From positions 1,922,001-1,986,000 of the forward strand of contig JAZAYU010000008.1 of the NCBI GenBank assembly GCA_038501625.1: a DNA stretch of 64,000 bases, given 5' to 3'. Each line of letters opens with the position of its first letter. Position 1 is the first letter of the stretch. This document shows, one piece after another, positions 1-13,700 of the stretch. Made by a program: the position numbers and the translations under genes. Source of the DNA: Corbicula japonica. Lineage: Eukaryota; Mollusca; Bivalvia; Venerida; Cyrenidae. The notes under the pieces were generated by a model that made no database searches, was not told the DNA's origin, and worked only from the letters and a program-made list of their open reading frames with translations.

Positions 1-67
1 CGTCCATCAAACTGACCAGCGTGTCTGGCATCAAATTTTCAAGTTTATTAAAAGATTTTCTTAAATA

Positions 68-187
68 ATGGTGAAAAGGTGCTGCTACGGCACTTGCAAT
101 TCTCACACTAGATATACGGAGAGGCAAGCGAATGGAATAAGGTTTATTCCATTCCCAAAACCAACAACAAATCTGGAAAAAAGCTAA
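68..187 (+). pseudogene. THAP-type zinc-finger fragment
   Basis: A 39-codon reading frame begins MVKRCCYGTCNS and contains FIPFPKP, then stops. The N-terminal position, the closely spaced cysteines and the F-x-P-F-P block are the start of a C2CH THAP DNA-binding domain. THAP domains are normally about 80-90 residues, with later Trp, Cys and His ligands and an AVPTIF-like motif; none of these is seen here. No splice donor is visible before the stop codon. It is best read as a decayed fragment of a THAP protein or THAP-bearing transposase. A short first exon is possible but less likely. Confidence 0.5.
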
Positions 188-867
188 ATATATTGCTTAA
201 ATGTTAAAACTGGGGACTTATTAAAATAATTAATTAGATAAAAAATATTTACGGGGATAATTTATTCTAAATTTCAATTTTCTGTCATACTTCATAGTTG
301 TTATTAACAATTTTTGCTTTTGGAATGATTCAGGATGTTGAATATGTACATAATCTTAATAATAAAACAAAAAAAAAACCAGAACAAAACAATCTCTACA
401 AAAACCTGACTAATTTAAGAATAACAATGGTGGTATATGTTTTAATTAAAATTGAAAACTTTAATATTGGATGAAGCTAAAAAGCCGCATCAAATGATTG
501 TTATTACACGGTAAAGATAATTAAGATAATTTGCATTCTGTCAATCACTGTTAATTAGGGCCAGTAGATAGATCATGACACGTCTTTTAATAACAAAAGG
601 TGTTTCAGTTAATTTTACATTGAATTTCGATAATATTTTTAATTTATTTGCTTTTTATATTTAATTTTACAAAATTTAATATTAAAAACTTTTAACAAGT
701 TTTCGAATGTCCCGTCGGTATTCGAATGTTCAAATGTCCGAATATTCGTTGCCATCCATTATATTATCGAGTTGTAGGATTAATTAATGTAATTGAAATT
801 ATTAAAATGTTCGCCACTATTGCCGTCATTAAATTTTGTGTTGATATATCATTGTAAAGCACTGGTC
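188..867. other. AT-rich sequence, nothing recognised
   Basis: AT-rich sequence with no supported coding exon on either strand. It is probably intron of the protein 4.1 gene or upstream flank, because the exons for the first FERM lobe must lie left of the window. Confidence 0.5.
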
Positions 868-1105
868 TCTTATACATTCACAGGAGAGGTTGAAATGTCT
901 TTAATAATAATGGTTGAAATGTCTTCGATATAAAGGGTTGAAACATACATGGAGGGGTTGATATGTCTTCATTTCATGGGCTAAAATCTCCAATGGGATA
1001 GGGGTTGAACAGTCTTCATTTAAGGAGTTGATAAGTCGAGGGGTTAATATGTCTTCATTTTGAACAATGGATTGAAAATAATGTCGAGGGGTTGAGATGT
1101 CCAAA
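868..1105. repeat. degenerate short tandem repeat
   Basis: The motif GGGGTTGAAATGTCTTCATTT (approximate; spacing 25-60 bp) recurs about eight times with substitutions and small insertions. A 67-codon minus-strand frame across it is a by-product of the repetition. Confidence 0.5.
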
Positions 1106-1594
1106 CACCCCTTTTTCTATTGGCTTCCTTAATCGTGTGTTAATTTTAAATCTTTCAGGTAACAGCTTGATATAAAAGCTTGTGATTTTTGTTTCTTTGG
1201 TGACGATAAGTTACATTTAAAGTAATTTATTTCAAAATCATCAGGTATGCTTGCAAGCGTACCGACTCGAATAGCCATATTGTTTGACGGACATCGGAAG
1301 AGTAGTTCCCCTTGAAAATCGGTGGGCGTGGTTACGGAAGCTCCAGCGTAAGGTCAATTGGGGGCATCAGTTTCCACATAGAATGTTTTTAAGATTTTTA
1401 GTTTGTTTTTTTTTTCTTTGAAAGTAGGCAGGTCTCCTGAACAGTGTAGCTTGACACCATTGGAGTCACATTATTTTCTGTAAAAATCAGTTTTGTAATC
1501 AAAAACTGCTGCAGCTATGCATGGTTGGAATTGATCACACATATTATATTACATTTCACAATAATATTACAACTATTAACTTACATTGTTACAG

Positions 1595-1774
1595 ACTTCC
1601 ATGTTCATTTGCGACCTATGCCCTCCTGGGATCATACACCGTGCAGGGAGAGCTGGGAGACTGGGATGAGAAGGAATTTGGAGACTCCATCAGTTATTTG
1701 CATGACTTTGATTTTGCACCAAACCAGAATCAGGAATTGCTAGAAAAAATTGCAGAACTTCATAGAAATAATAG
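1595..1774 (+). CDS. EPB41: protein 4.1 exon: FERM F2 lobe, first part
   Basis: Acceptor ...TTACAG before 1595 and donor GTAAAT after 1774. It encodes (R)[17 protein letters not shown] ... [18 protein letters not shown], closely matching FERM lobe F2 of protein 4.1. The exon enters at the third base of an Arg codon. Preceding FERM exons are outside the window. Confidence 0.93.
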
Positions 1775-4700
1775 GTAAATAGTTGTGTTCTAGAAAAATT
1801 AATAAAAAGAATCAATGATTCAAGCTTTCTTCATCACTGATACAGAAACTATTGAGTGATGTTTTATTTATTGCAATTTATTTGTAATGGTGAACCTATT
1901 AATTTAAATGTTGAAAGTTAGATGTTCCCAATCAATCTTTGAACAAAAAAAAAAACTCCTGTATGCTGTCATGCATGTAAGCTGAAGGTCATAGCTTTAG
2001 GCAGTACATATGACTCTTGATTTAATGGTTTGATCTTGTGACTTAACTGTTTTTTGTATATGAATTTTTGTATATGAATTTTGTTTTCATTTTGTTTTCA
2101 TTTATAAAGTTACTTGGCCCAAGATCATAAGACTGAGATTGGAGACAAGTCTCAAATCTCAAGCATCTGATTGGCTGAAATGGCCACCAGTCGCCATTTC
2201 AGCCAATCAGATGCTTGAGATTTTACTGGTCTTCATTTCAGCAAATCAGATGCTTGAAATTTGTGACTGGTCTCCAGTTTTAGTCTGGGATCTTGGGTCT
2301 TAGTTTTTGTCTGTTGTACATGCACTACATTTTGCTTGTGTACATTTCAGAGGCCAGACTCCGACTGTATCTGAAGCCCATTTTCTAGAGAATGCTAAAA
2401 AGCTTGCCATGTATGGTGTCGACATGCATGATGTTAAGGTAAGGAAGGGTACATTCGCTTGCTAAATTTGTGTAATAGTTGTGACTTTGAAATTTGGTTT
2501 GTCCATTTATTTCATTTGCTGAAAAGGGAACAGTAGAGATTTCAACCAGTCTAGACTAGGGGCCTCCTGTACACAAATCATTATCAGATACCTGCATATT
2601 ATAGGTTACATTAAGCTACCAAGGAACTGAATAAAAACAATCCAACATTGTGAATGTAGTCTGTGATGTATATATTTAGACAATCATTTATTATACCCCC
2701 ACAAACGAAGTTTGAGGGGGTATATAGGAGTGAGCTTGTGGGTCGGTCGGTCTGTCTGTCGGTCGGTCGGTCGGATTCTTCGTTTCCAGATGATAACTCA
2801 TGAAAGGCTTGACAGAATTAAATAATTTTTGGTACACAGGTATATCGTCATAAGATACAGGTCAAGTTCGATTTTGGGGCTGGTGGGATCAGTGTCAAGG
2901 TCACTGTTACTAAAAATAGAAAAATGGTTTCCGGATGATAACTTATGAAACACTTCACAGATTTAATCCTTGTTTGGTAAATAGATGTAACATCACAAGA
3001 TACAGGTCAAGTTCGACTTTGGGGCTGGTGGGGTCAATGTCAAGGTCAGTATTACTAAAAATAGAAAAAGGGTTTCCAGATAATAACTCATGAAAAACTT
3101 CACAGATTAAATCCTTTTTTGGTACATATATGTAATATCAGAAGATACAGGTCAAGTTCGACTTTGGGGCCTGAGGGGTCAGTGTCAAGGTCACTGTAAC
3201 TTAAAAAAGAAAAATTGTTTCTGGACTATAACTCATGAAATACTTCATAGATTTAATTATTTTTTGGGACACAGATGTAACATAACAAGATAAAGATTAG
3301 GTTTGACTTTGGGGCCTGTGGGTTCAAGGTCAAGGTCCCTGTTATTTAAACTTCAAAACTTCGTTTCCACTCAGTAACTATAGCTTGGAATGAGATTCTT
3401 AAATGAAATTTGGTGTATTGATGGTTTTTGTGAAGATGACTTTTGGGATTCAAGGCCTGTGGGGTCAAGGTCACTGTTACTAAAAATAGAAAATAAACTG
3501 TATGCTCAATAACTTTGGTTCAGAATGAGATATTGTGATGAAAATTGCTATATAGGTAGTGTCTGTGAAGACGAAACTTGGTATTGAAATTGGGCCTGAT
3601 GGGGTCAAGGTCACTGTTACTAAAAATAGAAAAAATGGTTTCTGGATGATTTCTCATAAACAATGCTTGGCACACAGTTCTTAGATAAAAGTTAGATAAA
3701 GGCCACTGTTACTAACATATTTAAACCATTTCTGCTCAATAAATTTAGAAGGAATGAGATATTGTGATAAAACTTGCTGAATATGTGGCTACTGTGAAGA
3801 CGACACTTTGGATTGAAAGTGGGGCACATTATGCCATTGATTCGAAGCATTCCCAGTTCAATTATCAAGCATACATGTGGGGGTATTTAATCACTTTCAG
3901 TGATAATTCTAGTTTATATTTATTTGGTGGCTGTTACTGCACTGTTAAATTGCCAAATTGATATTATTTTACTGTTGCAGCCAAATTAATATTGTATTAT
4001 ACTTAATTTGAATTTTAGTAAGTGAAATATACAAGTTCGTTTCCTGGCATTTCCACCATTGCTGCTATATTAGCTGATTGTGCTGATATATTGCTGATGT
4101 TACTAATGTATTGCTAAATTGATGGTAAAATGCTAATATTGCTGATAAAAAATAAGTAAACTATGTTGAATGTTAAAACTAATTACATTATTATTGAAAA
4201 TGGTAAAAAAAAGGGTATTGGCAAGGTATTGATGGTCAAAATCTGTAAAATAATAATAACATTATAGACAGTCCTTGGTAACTTAAAGATTACTTCAGGT
4301 TGTAGACAGGTGAGGTAAGACCCCAGTTGCCCCTTGTTTGTGGTCCAATCAGCCGGCACATCCGTGCTATGTGATGAGGATCTGCAATGTTTGCTTTTTG
4401 GTTTATTAGGTCATTTATGAACAAACAGCAAACTGTGCAGATCCTCATCAGACAGATTCTACACTGTGTGCCCGCGCATTAAAAAGAGTGTATATGGAAT
4501 AAAGGGTTTAGTGACCATGGTTAGATGCAAGTTATTACAAGTCAGAGGCGTTAATGGCTTGACCCTTTATGTCTCCCAGGCTTCATGGAGAATAAGTTTA
4601 TTACTTTCAAATGAGCTTACATTGCTGAAAATAAAATGTGCTTTCTATAGTGTAACATTGTCCCAGGTTTTTCATCAATACAACTGTCCCTGGTTTATGT

Positions 4701-7700
4701 CACATAGTGTGCTACCAGTCTCCAGAGATGGTAGTGTATCTGGTACTGTTGACAGCAGTGATGGACTGCTCTAACACACATTTCTTCATGTAATCATAGA
4801 TTACTTCCCTTTCACATCAGTTACTTTCCTTCCTAAAAGGCACTCTATCGTGTTTCATTGGAAATATATATTAGTTTGCCAACAGAAGAAAAGACTATGT
4901 TTGAAATGTCTCTAGTTCATTTCTTAGTGACACATTTATGTTGATCATGTTGATCATCATCATGTAGCTGAAATGGGCTGTTTCAAAAAAAAAGGCTGGT
5001 TTTGGTTTTCCTGGTATAAAAATGTACAACAAACAGTTACTTCCATTTTCCTACTTTGCAGAGGTGTCTCATCATGCCCTTTAAAGATTTGTAAAGTTTC
5101 ATCAAAATAGCACCATACGTTAAAAAAATATTCTAAAATAAAGGGCAAAAAATGTCAGGAGTGTGACAAAAAAGTGTGACACTTTTCAAAATCACATTTG
5201 TTCAGACAATTATTTTACAGAAAGCTTGAGTAAAGACAAGTTTTAGTGTTGTTTTAGTTAAAGGTGCATTTATTAGGCATCAAATAATGATAAAATTAAG
5301 CATATTATACTTAAAGTAATCAAAATATATGCTATTAAGTCAAGCGTGGTAGATTAGAAAATACCTCAAGAAAATCAATACCTCTTTGCTTTATAAATTA
5401 ATAGGACTTTTAAGATTAATAGTACATAAGAAATGTTTTGTGTATCATGAAGTGTCATGTTTCTAGATGCAATAATTATAATATTATCACCTCTATTGAA
5501 ATTATATTTGTCTGCAGCTCCCTTCATGGAATGTCAGCTAAATTTGTCAGGAGTGTGACATTATGCACATATTGCAATATTCTGTCAACATATCCTTTAC
5601 ATGAAAACAAGAGCATGTTTTTTTCCTAGAAGTCTATGTCATGTTTTGTTAAATTGTGACAAACAGGAATGGCCTTAGTGAAACATTTTTGAGTACACTG
5701 CACTTATATGGTTGTCAGGAGTGTGACACACTTTTTTAACAATATGAATTTTTTAGCTCGACTATTCGAAGAATAGGGGAGCTATCCTACTCGCCCCGGT
5801 GTCGGCGTCGGCGTCCGTTAAACAAAAAATGCACTTTGGTCCATTACTTGAAAACTACTTATGATATCAACTTGAAACTTGGAATATATATTCACCATCA
5901 AATTCTACATCATTACCAACAAGACCTATAACTCAGCTGTCAATATATTTCAAGTTATGCCCCTTTTTTCTTATATTTTGTGTCAACAAAATATGCATTT
6001 TGCCCCTAACTTTAAAACTACTTGAGATATTGCCTTGAAACTTGAAATATATTTTCACCATCAAAATCTACATCATAACCAACAAGACCCATAACCCTTC
6101 TTCCAATATTTTTCAAATTATGCCTCTTTTTCGCTTACATTTTGTGTTAAGCAAAATATACAGTCGGCCCTTAACTTCGTTATGAATGGAGGGATTTCAA
6201 AATAACTTGGCACAAATGTTCACCATGACAAGGCAGTGTGTCGCGTACAATACCCATGCCTGTAGGTCCAAGGTCAAGGTCACTGTTATTAAAAATAGAA
6301 TTTTCTTGCAAAATCCTGTCCGCTCTGTAACTTTGTTATTTCTTATTGGGTTTTTAAATAACTTGGTATAATTGTTCACCATATCAAGACAGTGTGTCAC
6401 TTACATGCCCAAGCCTGTAGGTCAATGGTCAAGGTCACTGTTACTAAAAATAGAATTTTCTTGTCTAGGCTGTTACTTTGTTATGAATGGAGGGATTTCA
6501 AAATATCTTGGCACAAATGTTCACCATGACAAGGCGGTGTGTCAGCACAATACCCATGCCTGTAGATCCAAGGTCAAGGTCACTGTTACTAAAAATAGAA
6601 TTTTCTTGTCCAGGCTGTAACTTTGTTATGAATGGAAGGATTTCAAAATAACTTGACACAAATGTTCACCATGACAGGGCGGTGTGTCACGTACCATGCC
6701 CATGCCTGTAGGTCAAAGGTCAAGGTCGCTGTTACTAAAAATAGAATTATCTTGTCCTGGCTGTTACTTTGTTATAACTGGAGGGATTTCAAAATAACTT
6801 TGCACAAATGTTCATGAAAAGGCAGTGTGTCCGCACAATACCCAAGCCTGAAGGTCCAAGGTCAAGGTCACTGTTACTAAAAATAGAATTTTCTTGTCCA
6901 GGCTGTAACTTCATTATAAATGGAGGGATTTCAAAAAAAACTTGACACAAATGTTCACCATGAAAGGGCAGTGTATCGCGTATTATTCCCATCATTGCAC
7001 TTGAGTGTCTGAAAATGATGCATAGCGGGGCATCCGTGTCCTATGGACACATTTCTAGTTTCACTTATATTTTCACTTAAGTGCACTTCATCGATAACTT
7101 TGCAAATACTTAAGGTATCAACTTCAAACTACCATTATATTTTCATTTCAGTTCTTTTTCTGTAACATTACTGAAGTGATTGATATTTGACTAAAAGTAA
7201 ATGTCTCTAATAAAAAATTACTAACAAGTTTTCTAACAAATTCAGAAATATTTCATAGTTATTCCCCTATTCAGTTTAATATTTATGGTACATTTAGGAA
7301 TTATTTCTGTTATTTGAAAATAATTTCTCCCGTACCATTCACTTGTTAATATTTTTCCTGATTGCACATGAATGTATGGCCATAGTTATTATTGTTTTAA
7401 TCTTCAAATTGCATTTGTTTCAAATGATTCGAATAGTCGAGCATGCTGTCTCCTCTGACAGCTCTTGTTATCTTTATGCAATACCACAAGTTCTAAAGCA
7501 CTTATATTTGATGCTTCAACATGTATTTGAACAGAAATACACATTTAAATAATAAGAAACAGTAATACTTGTATTTTAAGCACATAAATTAAAATTCTTT
7601 GATTTTTTTAATATAGGTCAATAAAGCTCCATAAAATTTTTATTCTGCCACATATGGGTATAACTTGATTGATTTTGATCACTGAAAAGACTGTACAAAC

Positions 7701-10700
7701 ATATGGACCAACCAGTTTGGACTTTCTAAGAACTTAAATTCTTTACATTTTTTTCACTTCACTTGCCATTTTTCAAATGACAATATCTCAGCAACCAGTT
7801 GACCGATTTCAAAAATCTTACAGTTTTGTACTCAGTTTCAATAAGCAAAAAATTCAGAATAACAAGTTTTGAATTTGAACGAACTTTAATTTTTCACTAT
7901 TTTTTCACTTTTCCAGCCATTTTTTTTGAAACAGCCCAAATATTAATAATAAAGCAAAGTGAAACACACAAAACAAGCAAAGAAACTGTTGTATTTTGCT
8001 GCAAAACCACTATAAAATGTATGTAAGATAATTCTTAGTCTTATAAAGATAGCTTGCTTCAATATGTGATCATTGTTTCAGGACTCTGAGAACAAGCGGT
8101 TGTCTCTGGGTATCTGTGCCACAGGTCTCCTCGTCTACAAGGACCGACTGAGGATCAGCAGATTTGTCTGGCCTAAAATACTGAAACTTTCCTACAAGAG
8201 AGATGCTTTCTATGTCAAAATCCGTCCTGGAGAGGTACTTCTTATTGCTCATGACTACATTTGAAGCTGACTTAACCCTTTTCTCCATATATGGGTTTTA
8301 TCAAGTGTGTGACCGTTGTAGATCAAGATGAGCTGTGCAATGTTATCTGGATCTACACTGATGACATCTTGATCAGAAATAACCTAATGAATCGAAAAGC
8401 AAACAATGCAGATACAGATTTTATGTCAAGAATATACTGGCTGATCTGGAACTACACTATTAGCCTACACAATAAAGGTGTGTATATGGAGTAATGGGTT
8501 AATTTCGAAGAATATTCATAATTCTTATTAACACACCTCAAACCGTGTAACAAACAAAATTAAAAGCAAATAATGATTAACAATAGTGGGTACCCCCAGT
8601 TTAAAGTAATAAATGTGGTGTATCTATTCTCTGAAACTTGTTTTTAACATCCTGTCCCACCTTCTAAGAGTTGCATTTATAGATTCGCACAAAAGAATGA
8701 GAAACACTCTTGCAATAATTCTTTTAATATTTTATGAAAAATCCATGCCAGAAAATTGCTCAATTATTAAGATCAAGGGGCCATCTCAAAGTAATATTTT
8801 ATCAAATTTTTGGTTATTTGGTTTAGCTTACAACTTGGAAATTATTTGTACAATTGCAATAATGCAGGGGAGATATTACCATCATAATTAAGTTACATAC
8901 AACTGAAAGAATGGTAACTCGGGAATATTCACATATTTTCACATATTTTTAGTTATTGACACAATATCTTAAACATGTCACTTTATAATACTGTTAACTA
9001 AATAATATTTGTACTGTTGCAGTGACACTGTGTCAGCAAAGGATTTCATTTTGTTTAGGATGATTATTCATGTATTATGATAAACTTTAAATGTTGGAAT
9101 ACCACATCAGACTCAGTAAAGCTACTTCTAGCAACATGATTGTAGTTGCAGGATATTCATATATGTCTTGGAGGCATTGATCCTTTACTCCATATATATG
9201 GTTTTTATCCTGTGTGCAAAAAGTAAAGATCAAGATCAACCGGAACTGTTCCATTTTGTTCAGAAATAACCTTAAATAATCAAAAAGCGAACAGTGAAAG
9301 GAGATTTCTGACCAAGAATGGAACATTTAAGATCCTGATTGGACTGCATGGATGTGCCAACTGATCTTGATCTACATTGGTTGCTCATTTTAATGGTCAA
9401 ATCAGTGGAGTATATGGTTAATACTTAGAAGGCTTTGATTTAAAAAAGTTCTTGGTAAGAAAAAGCGTTATGGCATCTTTTACCCGTAGGCCATGCAGAT
9501 TAAATGCTCCATATATTACTGCTTTGTGGATGTATTCCTTACATAACGTCACTTCATAAATAGCATGAAGTTCTAAGTAAATGAGTGTTTCAGTATTTTT
9601 GACCTTTCATAAAGCGAAGTCCTGTTGTAATTAATATAATAAATATCAGCCTCTTATAAATCTTTGAATATCAGCAAGTGTCATTCGAATACATGATATG
9701 TATCCCTTGAACCTATGATCCTCATGATATTTCCTTACAAATCTTAACCCCACCCAGTGGTACACATTATATCATGGCCAGCTTTGTATTACTTCTTAAA
9801 TATACCCGAGGTGATTTTAACTATTTTATAACTTTATGCCTTTGACGACTTTTGAAGCAAGAGTAATCACTTTGAAGAAAATGGTAGTCAGAGGCTGTTT
9901 TATTAAGTTTCTTTAAAATAACTGTTGATTAGGTAATGAAATAATTTTTATCATTCTGACATACAGTTGTGTTTTCATAATGCATTTCCAAAACATGTTT
10001 ATGTTTATGAGTAAAAAATACAGCATGCTCTAGTTAGATGATAAATTACATGAATTATTTTTCAACTGTAATAAATGCAATAGATGATGAATGTTCTAAT
10101 ATTATAAACATAGATGAGGCCATCCACTCTCAACAAATCATCATGCACAACACCACTTGACCTCTCATGCACATATTTTTTTGTCTCTTTTTATTTAACA
10201 GTATACATGTACAAACTTCGCTAATAAAAAATCCATTTCCAACTTTCACTTGGGACAATAGCAGTGCTTAAGTCCTGTGACTCCAGCTAATTGGTTTTTA
10301 TCCAGACACTTAAACACTTGAGAGGAGTATTTCAGCCTTTAAGTGACATGGCAGCTTCACAGTGCCTCTTGTAATCGCTCTGAGATATTAACCCTTTACT
10401 CCCTTGACATACATTTATTGCAGTGTAGATCCAGATCAGCCGACACATCTGTGCCATCTGATCAGAAAAATCTGCACTGTTCTCATTTTGATTTGTTAGG
10501 TTATTTCTGACCAAAATGCTACAAGTACAGATCCTGATCAGACGGCACGGATGTGCCTGCTGATCTGGATCTACACTGTTCGCACATGCGTAAAAATGCA
10601 TATATATGGAGGAGAGGGTTAAATGTCCTAGACAGACAAATAATTTTATGGAATCTCATTTCCCTCCTCATACAGGAACATTTTGTGGCAGTTTGGCACA

Positions 10701-13700
10701 CTTGTTTCCAAAATAAAATTAACACAGGAAATACTTGGAATTTCAACATTGATTTTGCTATTCTAAAATTATGCTGAAGTACAACACTGCATTTATATTT
10801 TGATAAATATTAAATATATTACTTAGCAAATGCAAAAAGATTAGTTTTTACAATAAAGACTTCATTTATTCTTGCAGTTTGAACCACATGAGAGAACAAT
10901 ATGCTTCCGTTGTGACACTCATAAACTAGCTAAAAGGTTGTGGAAAACCTGTGTTGAACACCATGCCTTCTTTAGGTAAGTTATGTACTTGTGAAGTAAG
11001 TGTCCAAAATCTTAAAACTAAATCAGGAGACCAGTATCAAATATCAAGCATCTGATTGGCTGAAATGGGGACCTTTAGTTGCCAGTTCAGTCAATCATAT
11101 GCTTGATATTTGTATGCTTGATATTTGAGACTGGTCCTTTAGTTTAATGATCTTGGGACCTAGTACATGTTACCTGTTTGAGGGTCTATAAAATGTCTCA
11201 GATACCAAATGGTTATACTTTTCTTTAAGTTGCATTAAATCCCTATAGATTATCACCTGATGGTGATATAGTGTATCATATACAGAGCACTCTAGAATAC
11301 CCTTTACACCTTAACCATTTCTCCAGTAAAATAAAGTTTAACTGGTTATTATACCCCCGCTTCGAAGAAGAGGGGGGTATACTGTTTTACCCTTGTCCGT
11401 CCGTGCGTCCGTGCGTGCGTCCGTCCGTTACAAAATTTCCGTCACAGTTTTCTCAGCAACTATAACATGTAGCAGCCTGATATTTTGCATATTGCTTTAT
11501 CCTATAGTCCCATGTGGTGTAAAGCAATTTCATGCTCCTTGCTCATCTACTTCCTGTTTGCCGCATATTTTTAGATTTTGTTACTATGAAGGTGCATTAC
11601 ATCAACCAAAAGGCATATTAATTTTCCGTCGCAGTTTTCTAAGCAACTATAACATGCAGCAGCCTGATATTATGCATATTGCTTTATCCTATAGTCCCAT
11701 ATGGTGTAAAGCAATTTCATGCTCCTTGCTCATCTACTTCCTGTTTGCCGAATATTTTAGGTTTTGTTACTATAAAGGTGCATTACATCAACCAAAGGGC
11801 ATGTTAATTTTCCGTCATAGTTTTCTAAGCAACTATAACATTCAGCAGCCTGATATTATGCATAATGCTTTATCCTATAGTCCCATATGGTGTAAAGCAA
11901 TTTTATGCTCTATGCTCACCTACTTCCTGTTCGATGAATACTTAGATTTTTACACATAGTTGACATACATGCACAATTTCCGTCGCAGTTTTCTAAGCAA
12001 CTATAACATGCAACAGCCTGATATTTTGCATAATGCTTTATCCTATAGTTCCTAATGGTGTAAAGCGATTTTATGCGTCTTGCTCATCTACTTCCTGTTT
12101 ACCGAATACTTAGATTTGTGCACATAGTTGACATACATGCACAATTTCCGTTGTAGTTTTCTAAGCAACTGAAACATGCAGCAGCCTGATATTTTGCTTA
12201 TTGGTCCCATATGGTGTAAAGCGATTTTATGCTCCTTGCTCATCTACTTCCTGTTTACCGAATACTTAGATTTGTGCACATAGTTGACATACATGCACAA
12301 TTTCCGTCGCAGTTTTCTAAGCAACTATAACATGCAGCAGCCTGATATTTTGCATAATGCTTTATCCTATAGTCCCATATGGTGTAAAGCAATTTTATGC
12401 TCCTTGCTCATCTACTTCCTGTTTACCGAATACTTAGATTTGTGCACATACTTGACATTCATGCACAATTTCCGTTGTAGTTTTCTTAGCAACTGAAACA
12501 TGCAGCCGCCTGATATTTTGCTTATTGCTTTATCATATATTCCCATATGGTTTTAAGCGATTTAATGCTCCTTGCTCACCTACTTCCTGTTTACCGAATA
12601 CTTAGATTTTTATATATAGATGACATACATGCACAATTTGTGTCGCATTTTAAAAAGATGCGAACATTATTTCTGTATACTCTGTCAAAGCCATATTGCG
12701 GGGGTATTAATCACCTTCAGTGATAGCTCTTGTTTACATTTATAATGCATATGATAAAAACATCATTCTTTTTAATAGTAATTTACAGGAAACACTTAGT
12801 TGAAATCCTTTCTAGATAAGTGATGTAATTGATTTTAGCCTGATTGTCAAGCTTTCTGTTTCTGAACATCACAAAAGATACAGAAACTGAGACCATTTAG
12901 TTATTAATAGGTATTTCTTTATATTCAAGGGCAGAAACAACAACTGTTTCTCAAAGAACATTTGAGTATAGAAAAGAAATTAACCTTCATTCCGTTTAGT
13001 TTGCAGATTTGTTATCATTGCAGATTCTTCTTCAGCAAGAAAAGAAAACATTATGGAAAAATAATTAAGCTTAAATAATGAATCTAATTATCTAGGCCAT
13101 AATGCAACTGTGTGTTTCCACAGCATTAATATCTTCAGCTTATGATTAATGAATAGCAGTACATCATTCTCAATGGAGAAACTAATTAGTGTAACATTTA
13201 TGTTCAGGCTCTGTACAGGTTGCAATTTCTAAATCATTATAAGAAGAAAATCCGGCAATTGTTTTGTTTGTTGTCTTTTTTTTTTAGTTTAAAGTGACTT
13301 CTTCAACTCTTTAATCTTTCACTCCATCTTTTAACACATTTGTGACCAGTGTATATCCAGATCAGCTGGCACATCCTGGTCATATCTTGGTCAGAAATAA
13401 TCAAATTTATAAAAAAACAATCAGTGTAGATAGACCCTGATAAGACGAGACAAATGTGCCAACAACTTTTCACTAGGTTTTGAAAACCTGGGTTCATTTT
13501 GATCCTTGTCAAGAATTTTTAACAGGGTCATTTATGGAACATCAAAAGCAGAATTCAACAAATAAAACATTTCTATGGATAGCTCAGGTGTTACTGTTGT
13601 TTCATTGAAGATTGAAGACTGCAGATCCTCCGAACTCAGATACCCTGTTCCCACGATTCAACTCCCGCTTCCGTTACTCGGGTAGAACAGCTGTGCAGGC

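Noticed and set aside
1521..1594. Extending the first 4.1 exon upstream to the ATG at 1521
   Set aside because: The added residues do not match FERM sequence, and a good acceptor (TTACAG) lies directly before the conserved RLPCSF segment.
11393..11959. 188-codon plus-strand frame
   Set aside because: It runs through ~180-bp tandem units of a pearl-type element; the peptide itself repeats and has no domain.
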